A stretch of 64,000 nucleotides of DNA from Channallabes apus (Eukaryota > Chordata > Actinopteri > Siluriformes > Clariidae), in assembly GCA_030522415.1 (NCBI GenBank), contig CM060113.1, positions 10,984,065 through 11,048,064 of the forward strand, written 5' to 3'. This document shows, one piece after another, positions 57,741-64,000 of the stretch (the stretch's first letter is position 1; every line of letters begins with the position of its first letter). The notes beneath the pieces were generated by a model, which saw only the letters and a program-made list of their open reading frames with translations, ran no database searches and was not told where the DNA came from. Position numbers and translations under genes: made by a program.

Positions 57741-58031
57741 CACTTACTCACTCACTCATGGTTTATATCGCTTTATCCTGTATACAGGTTCGCAGTGGCC
57801 TGGAGCCTCTCCCAGAGACTTAGGGCACAAGGCAGGTTAAAATCCTGGACAACCTTCACACACTATGGGCAATTTGGGAAAGCCAGTTAGCCTAATCTGG
57901 AGGTCTTTGAACTGTGGGAGAAAACTGGAGTACCCGAGGAAACCCACCAAGCACGGGGAGAACATACAAACTCCATGAGCACAGGAACAGGAATCAAACC
58001 CAGGTGTGACAGTGCTAACCCCTGAGCCATG
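57741..58031 (-). repeat. tRNA-headed SINE
   Basis: Same body motifs as the neighbouring copy: GGTTCGCAGTGGCCTGGAGC, GGCAATTTGGGAAAGCCAGT, CCACCAAGCACGGGGAGAAC. The head with the B box is reduced to GGAATCAAACCC near 57989. Confidence 0.8.
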
Positions 58032-58091
58032 ATTTTAGAGTAAAATATTTCTACTGTGCATCAGATTTAATATATCTATCAATCATGTTTA

Positions 58092-58432
58092 CTTACTCAC
58101 TCACTGTCTATATTGCTTCATCCGGTATTCAGGGTCGCGGGGGGCCTGGAGCCTATCCCGGCAGACTTAGGGGCACGAGGCAGAGTACACCTTGGACAGG
58201 GTGCAAATTCAATGCAGAGCACACACACTCACTTACACGCTACGGGCAATTTGGGAACACCCATTAGCCTAATCTGCATGTCTTTGGACTGTGGGAGGAA
58301 ACCAGAGTACAGGAAGGAAACCCAAAAAGCACAGGGAGAACATGCAAACTCCATTCACACAGAGACAGTAATCGAGCCTGGACCTTGGAAGTGCAAGGCG
58401 ACAGTTCCAACCACTACACTCTTGTGCTCCCC
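58092..58432 (-). repeat. tRNA-headed SINE, full length with target duplication
   Basis: 341 bp flanked by AATCATGTTTA (58081-58091) and AATCGTGTTTA (58433-58443), a target duplication of 11 bp with one mismatch. It contains GGGTCGCGGGGGGCCTGGAG, the (ACAC) linker, GGCAATTTGGGAACACCCAT, the TTTGGACTGTGGGAGGAAAC block and a degraded tRNA-like head. Confidence 0.85.
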
Positions 58433-58443
58433 AATCGTGTTTA

Positions 58444-59167
58444 ATCATCACTATTTTGCTTAAAATATTACTTTGCTAATTTCATCATTACTTCCATCTA
58501 CATTTAATATGAGGATTATTGGCTGCCGGATGCTGTAAGGAGGTGATAAAAACCTATAACGACTCCATAAATGCACTTAAAAATTTATAATAATTACTGT
58601 ACAAAGACCAAGGTGTTAGTGTTGGGTATATTAAAAGTCTATATATTGATGGTGGCGCTTGTACTGGATTAACAGCACCCTGTCTGTCTCTAATAAGATC
58701 AAATTGCATGCTCTTTTAAATATCTTTTATCAAAATGTCAAGGGCCAGGTGGTAACATGGCACTTGCATGATCTAAAACTGTGAATTCTTTAGGGTGCAT
58801 ATGATATTTGAAAGGAAATTGTCTCCTTTAGAATGTTAAAGCAAGACTTTTCCAGATTTAAAAGTTACCTTTTTTCACCTAATGTGATACCGTATGTTCT
58901 AGTTTTAACAGTATGTTGAAATCTGTAACATACTAATATTGAGTAAAATCATAATATAACTGCAAAATACAATACACAAATGACTGTTAAATTTAGGATA
59001 ATCTACCACATTGAAAGTAAAACATTTGTTGTGTTGCTTTAATGTCAGATGATTTTACACAACAATTTTAAACAAACAGAAAGGGCTTTATCATTATTAT
59101 TATTATTTTTTCTATAAGCTGTATTTGTGTCAAAAGTGAATGTGATCACCAACAATAGTTTAATATG
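58444..59167. other. Non-coding, nothing recognised
   Basis: Unique AT-rich sequence. Confidence 0.45.
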
Positions 59168-59700
59168 GACTGTATGGACAAAGGTATTATGCCAAACCTG
59201 CAATTACATTGTATCCAAATACATAAACTTCAATATGGAGTCCTCCCTTTGCAGCTATTGTATAACAGCTTCCGCTCTTCTTGGAAGGTTGTCCACAAGA
59301 TTTTGTGTTTTCTGTGGAAATTCATGCCCATTCATACTGTAGAGCATTTATGAAGTCAGGCTGATGTGACTAGAAGGCCTGGCTCGCAATCTCCATTCCA
59401 ATTCATCCCAAAGGTGCTTAATGGTATTGAGGTTAGGGCTCTGTGTGTTTCATTCAAGTTGTTCCACACCAAACTCATCAAACCATGTGCTTTGGGGCAC
59501 AGTCATGTTGGAATAGAAAAAGGTTTTCCCAAAACTGTTGCCACAAAGTAGGAAGCATAGCATTGTTCAGGATGTCTTGGTATGCTGAAGCATTCAGATT
59601 GCCCTTCACTGGGTATAAGGGGTCTGATTGAAACAATTTGCTGATTGAAACAATTTACTAATTAATAGTTTTGGCCAAATACTTTTTTGTCCATATAGTG
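59168..59700 (-). mobile_element. Non-autonomous Tc1/mariner-type element
   Basis: The left end CTGTATGGACAAAGGTATT and the right end AATACTTTTTTGTCCATATA are imperfect inverted repeats, followed on the right by TA. The interior (CAATCTCCATTCCAATTCAT, AAAGGTGCTTAATGGTATTG, CATGTGCTTTGGGGCAC) is a degraded minus-strand transposase remnant (SPDLNP..L-type and CFP..-type motifs in reverse). It is about 530 bp and cannot encode a transposase. Confidence 0.75.
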
Positions 59701-59702
59701 TA

Positions 59703-61445
59703 TTTTTTGTGATTCTGCATATTACCGCAAAGGGTAAACTTATCATTCTTTACAAATTTCGTTTTTTTTTTTTGCCATTTTGTTCTACCTGCAAGAATTA
59801 TGAGAAATAATTCTTCACATGCCTGACTTAAGACATGAAAGGTTTAGTAATTAGCTAATGGATAGAATCAAGTATGCTAGAATGCTAGGTTGCAGTGCAG
59901 TGGCCCTCAAGGAATGGTGTCAAGTGTTTGTCACTTTGTGTAATCTGACAACATGAGCTTCTTCATTATGTAGCAGAAGATGTGATAGTACAAGTTGTCC
60001 TGTGATTAGATGCTCAGCTGTATTCAAACTTTTCTGTGTCTGTTAACATCTCGGGTGTCATTGGTTGCAAAAGATTCTTAAACTTCATTTGTGACCCTAT
60101 CTGTGAAAACCAAGTTAAAGTATTTTTTATCATTTTATTTTATGCATAAAGTCATGATTTTATATACACAACATTCTCTCTCAAAAAAAAAAAAATATTT
60201 ACCTGGGTTTTCACAGACAGTGTCCTTTAACAAAGGACTAGGATTTACAATTCATTCCTGCAATACCATGTTATGAGTAAACAACCTCAAACTTGGACTT
60301 GCAGTGATTTATTCAGTCCGTTACATAAGTATTCACACTACCAAAATATATATATTCAACATTACATTCTTCATCAAATCAATGACTGAATGAATTTCAA
60401 AGAAAAATTGGTAGAAATATCAGGATCCAGATTTTCAAAACTGATACATGCAAGAAGACTTGCAGTTGAACATGGTATCGATCCAGGTGGGTGAATACGG
60501 AAATGACCAATTTCTGCTTTTGTGTTTTTATCAGCCTTTGTACCATGATAAAAGCAAATATTTTGTCATTTCAACTGTGAGACATAATGTGAAAATCAGT
60601 CCCAATTAAATCCATTTCATTTTCACATTGTAACAGTACAAAATGTGAAAATGGTTGAGGGTCAAACATTTTCGCCGGTGTAATCACCATGGAAGATTTG
60701 TTTTATTTCGTTTTATTTTTTAAATTATAGAAGAGAATGACTGACAGCAAGTGGAAAGAGAAATTCACAGAGGACAGAACAACATGAAAAACCTTTTCTA
60801 GCTTCTCTGTAGCTTTGTGAAAGTTCTGTGTGCTCTACTGCTTTCAAGGCCTTCTCTTTGTTAATACATTGCTATATTTGCACAGAGCAAGGTTTCAAGT
60901 AGCTGCACCATTATAAAGTTTTATTGGTTCACTACAAAAGCAAGTTTGAAATGAAGGGGTTATTGGTGATTGAAAATCCTCATTGCTTTAACTTGGCCAC
61001 AATCACTCTGCTGGCATCGAAAATGTCTTGCAGCTGCTTATGAAATTTAGCCTGTCACAAAATTGCTCTGCTGGTGCAATTTTGTGCAGCTGTAATAGGA
61101 TCGGTCAACACATCGTCTATTTCTGACTGGTTTGGCTCTGTATCATTACAGTCTTAGAGGAAATTACACTGCATGGTAAATTGTATTGATAAAATCCTTT
61201 TCTTGCTTCCAGCTCTTGCAGACATGAACTCATCTAGTGAACAAGGAAAGGCATAGCTACCCACTTACAACCTGCTCACTCTTCCAACATTACCTTTCTT
61301 AGTGAAGACCAAGAGTGGGGACTGGATCTAAGTAGCTAAATGGATTCTTTTTCCTTATCATAACTGCAAGAAAGGGCCAAATTCTGAGACTAGCAGTTAC
61401 AGAGAGTGATTAGCCATATAGAAAACCAATATGTTACACATACAG
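59703..61445. other. Non-coding, nothing recognised
   Basis: AT-rich unique sequence with an A13 run near 60185. No gene. Confidence 0.45.
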
Positions 61446-61832
61446 TGTCGTGGCAAATTTGTTGTGAACTATGTAAATTTTCCAAACAAAATCAATAACT
61501 ACTCAAGTACTGAAATAGCAAAAGAGTTTATTGCAACCAAAAGTAAATGGACGGCACTGGACTAGCCAGACAAAAGACGAACAGATAAAAACTGCAAGAT
61601 TTCTCTCCTTTCCTCTCTCACTTCCCTAATTTTACAGGGTTTATATACCTTCACTTAACAATTACATCATTGTTTGCTCCTTCTTAAGTCAAGAAACCTT
61701 TTTAATATTCATGAGATGTGAGCTAATTCTGCTCAGATCAGATTGATGTGGCACCTCCCAATTGCATAATTTTTCCTCTCATCTCATATTTATTCATGTC
61801 TGGGCAGGCCTAAGACGTTAGACGGTCTTACG
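61446..61832 (-). repeat. Probable solo LTR
   Basis: On the minus strand: GTATATAAACCCTG (TATA) near 61648 and TTGCAATAAACTCTTTTGC (polyadenylation signal) near 61530. The unit ends CACGACA at 61446 and starts near CGTAAGACC at 61832 (a TGTAAGACC start mutated in its first base would fit). The region 61640-61446 has the R-U5 look of a vertebrate retroelement LTR. There is no internal coding sequence and no clear target duplication. Confidence 0.55.
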
Positions 61833-61888
61833 TTCTCCTTTTTTGGAGAAAGTTTGGTTTATTCCTTTTTTTCTTGACCAGACCATTG

Positions 61889-63016
61889 ACCAGTCAAAAG
61901 TTTGGACACACCTTATTCACAGGTTCTTACGCATTTATCTTTATTTCTATTGTTTTTAACATTTTATATTAATTCTGAATGTATATTTATATTCAAATTC
62001 AAATTTTATTTGTCACATACACAGTCATACACAGTACGATATGCAGTGAAATGCTTATATTATTACAGAACAAATTTGTAATTATGTTGTCATCAAAAAT
62101 TTATTTAATAACCCAGTTTTAAATTTCGATTCTTTAAAATAGCCACATTTTAATGACTGCAGTGCACACTTGAACAAATAATGCAGTGCATTCTCTCAGA
62201 CAGCCTCATGAGGTAGACACCTGGAATGGATTTCCAACAGTCTTGAAGGAGTTGTTGAATACTTGTTGGCAGCGTTGCCTTCACTCTCCAGTCTAATTCA
62301 TCTCAAACCATCTTAACTGGATTTGGATCAGGTAATTGTGGAGGCCAGGTTTTCTGATGCAGCACTCCATCACTCTCTGTCTTAGACAATTAGCTCTTAC
62401 AGTACATAACCTAAAGGGGTGTTTGGGCTCATCGTCCTGTTGAAAAACAAATGATGGTCCCACTAAGTGCAGCCCAGATGGGATGGAATGACACTGCAAA
62501 AAGCTGTGGTAGCCATTAAGTTTGTTTCACAATTCAGCCATGAATGCCCAACTCACTCAGTCTTCTCTAAGCAGTGCATGTTGGAATATATCTGACACTT
62601 TTATTTAGATTATTTTATTTTATTTTATTTTATTTTATTTTATTGAGAAGCATTTATGAGGGCTCTAATCCGAGGTGTTGTAAATTGCGAGTTTTTAAAG
62701 CTGGTCATTCTAATAAACCTCTCCTTTGCAGCAGAGGTAGCTCTTGTTCTTCCTTTCCTGGGATAGTCCTAATGAGAGTCAGTTACAGTAGCATGACAGT
62801 ATTTGATGCTTTTGTCAACCGCACTTTCAAAGTTCTTAAGATTTTTTTGATTGAACAAACAAACATTTATATATAAAACATATTCTGGGTTGTTTAACAT
62901 TATAATTATGTAGTGAACAAAACAAACACATTCTTGCATGGTTTGAATGTTTATAGTATTAATGTGTGACAAAAAAAAGAGCTGAAGGAGAAGGTATGTC
63001 CAAACTTCCAACTGGT
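61889..63016 (-). pseudogene. Tc1-like element of the CAGT..AAGTTTGGACA family, decayed
   Basis: The ends CCAGTCAAAAGTTTGGACAC and (right, reverse complement) ACCAGTTGGAAGTTTGGACA are inverted. The interior holds minus-strand transposase remnants: the complement of TTGAAAAACAAATGATGGTC near 62440 (catalytic Asp region), CATCTCAAACCATCTTAACT near 62299 and the N-terminal half near 62700-62850. Many frameshifts. A (TTTTA)n tract is at 62605-62644. Confidence 0.8.
61996..62062 (-). repeat. LINE 3' tail inserted in the Tc1 relic
   Basis: TTCAAATTTTATTTGTCACA and CACAGTACGATATGCAGTGA lie within the left arm of the Tc1 relic. The same tail is at 35.13-35.21 kb. Confidence 0.55.
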
Positions 63017-63678
63017 AATGTACTTATTTATTTATTTGTTTGTTTGTTTATGGTGTACAGTATATATTAGAAATAAAGTAAGCATACATTAAAGGTTTGC
63101 TTTATTTTTAAAAGTTTATTAATTTAAAAGTAAGGGTGCTATAAAAAGTCATGCCTGCTTTAGGTTTTTATCTTAGTGCAGATGACATGATTGCTGATTG
63201 ATGCATTAAAGTGTTTAAATTTATTTATCCTTATAAATTGCCTCATTTAAGTGTGTGGTTTAAATAAGGCTACATAAACAAACTACATTGTTTGTTTATG
63301 TTTTCATAGCAACAGTAGCAACAAAATTCTTTTTTAAAAATGTCCTGAGCAGCTACTAACAAATACAGTATAATCACAGTGCTATGCATCTTTTTATATA
63401 AGCTACGACTAGGTTTAGATACATATGCAAATATGAATATTAAAAGCAATATAGAGACAGAGATGAAGATATTAGCATTGTATTACTTTACTATAGAGTA
63501 GTCTTAATAATGAGAATGCTTTTTACTTGAGTGTTAATACCAGCAGCATTGGTTTTTCCTGGTCTTGATTTTTCATATTTAATGTGTGATTACTGAGTAT
63601 GAGTCAAATGCATTTTCTGGTCATTTTTGGTGCATGTACTGTATATCTGATTGATCCCTGGGCTATGTTTCAGATAAA
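63017..63678. other. Non-coding, nothing recognised
   Basis: AT-rich unique sequence up to the abrupt rise in G+C at about 63680. Confidence 0.45.
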
Positions 63679-64000
63679 TGTGTCAGAGTCGGTAGAGGGC
63701 GTGGTGGATCCAAACGCAGATTTAGGTAGGCAGAGTGATTTACAGACTGTGTGTGGGTTAAGCTCCGTGCTGTGGTGTGAGCGGGGAAGGTATTGCAAGA
63801 ATGCGGAAGTGCCGAGCAGCAGCAGGAGCGCGCCGAGGCGAGAGCCGGTGTGTGACGTTTGCCTCGCAGGAATGCGGAAGTGCTGAGCAGCAGGAGCAGC
63901 GCGCCGAGGCGAGAGCCGGTGTGTGACGTTTGCCTTGCAGGAATGCGGAAGTGCTGAGCAGCAGCAGCAGCAGCGCGCCTGAGGCGAGAGCCGGTGTGTG
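63679..64000. repeat. GC-rich 71-bp tandem array at the window edge
   Basis: ATGCGGAAGTGC recurs at 63801, 63872 and 63943, a period of 71 bp. Each unit also holds GCGCGCC, GAGGCGAGAGCCGGTGTGTG and GACGTTTGCCT. It is preceded at 63679 by TGTCAGAGTCGGTAGAGGGC, which could be the outer end of an LTR. The array continues past the end of the window, so its total size and context are unknown. Confidence 0.85.

Overview
The window is vertebrate nuclear DNA, almost certainly from a teleost fish. It is AT-rich and carries no recognisable host exon, tRNA, rRNA or bacterial-type gene. The mobile elements point to a fish: Tc1 elements with IR/DR ends, an L2-clade LINE with an esterase ORF1, an RTE-type LINE, a DIRS relic, a Tf1/sushi-group chromodomain LTR retrotransposon, and tRNA-headed SINEs, one with the GGATA tail hairpin known from UnaL2. 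A catfish or other otophysan host is only a guess from the SINE types. The locus reads as a gene desert or very large intron that has collected transposons.

Layout. 1-10.4 kb: a full-length but stop-bearing Tc1 copy, quiet AT-rich DNA, several decayed transposon fragments and a SINE. 10.48-16.43 kb: a complete 5.95-kb LTR retrotransposon with open gag and pol and LTRs that differ by a single base as read, inserted in a (TA)n tract. 17-21 kb: a SINE, two decayed Tc1/mariner fragments and an internally deleted Tc1. 21.18-23.13 kb: a complete 1.95-kb LTR element with a 5-bp target duplication, no gag or pol, and one long unfamiliar repeat-rich ORF. 25.0-25.7 kb: a probable solo LTR. 26-35 kb: mostly unique AT-rich DNA with LINE tails and microsatellites. 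35.24-41.04 kb: an RTE LINE with a 13-bp target duplication, interrupted by a 4.4-kb L2 LINE whose two ORFs share one frame across a single TGA. 43.8-45.9 kb: a DIRS-like relic. 46.6-47 kb: a MITE and a tRNA-SINE. 48.3-51.2 kb: a three-level nest (LTR-like unit, then a TIR element, then Tc1). 51.5-59.7 kb: LTR, Tc1 and SINE copies and a fourth Tc1 with a stop at the catalytic Glu codon. 61.4-63.0 kb: a probable solo LTR and a Tc1 relic. 63.7 kb to the end: a GC-rich 71-bp tandem array that runs off the window.

How the parts relate. Two LTR elements share one priming design: a TATA box, then about 30 nt downstream a 10-11 nt word, whose reverse complement lies exactly one base inside the 5' LTR boundary. 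This is the self-primed reverse transcription layout known from Tf1/sushi elements. One of them is autonomous in appearance. The other carries no replication enzymes and encodes an unknown protein, so it would have to be mobilised in trans. It is the best candidate here for something undescribed.
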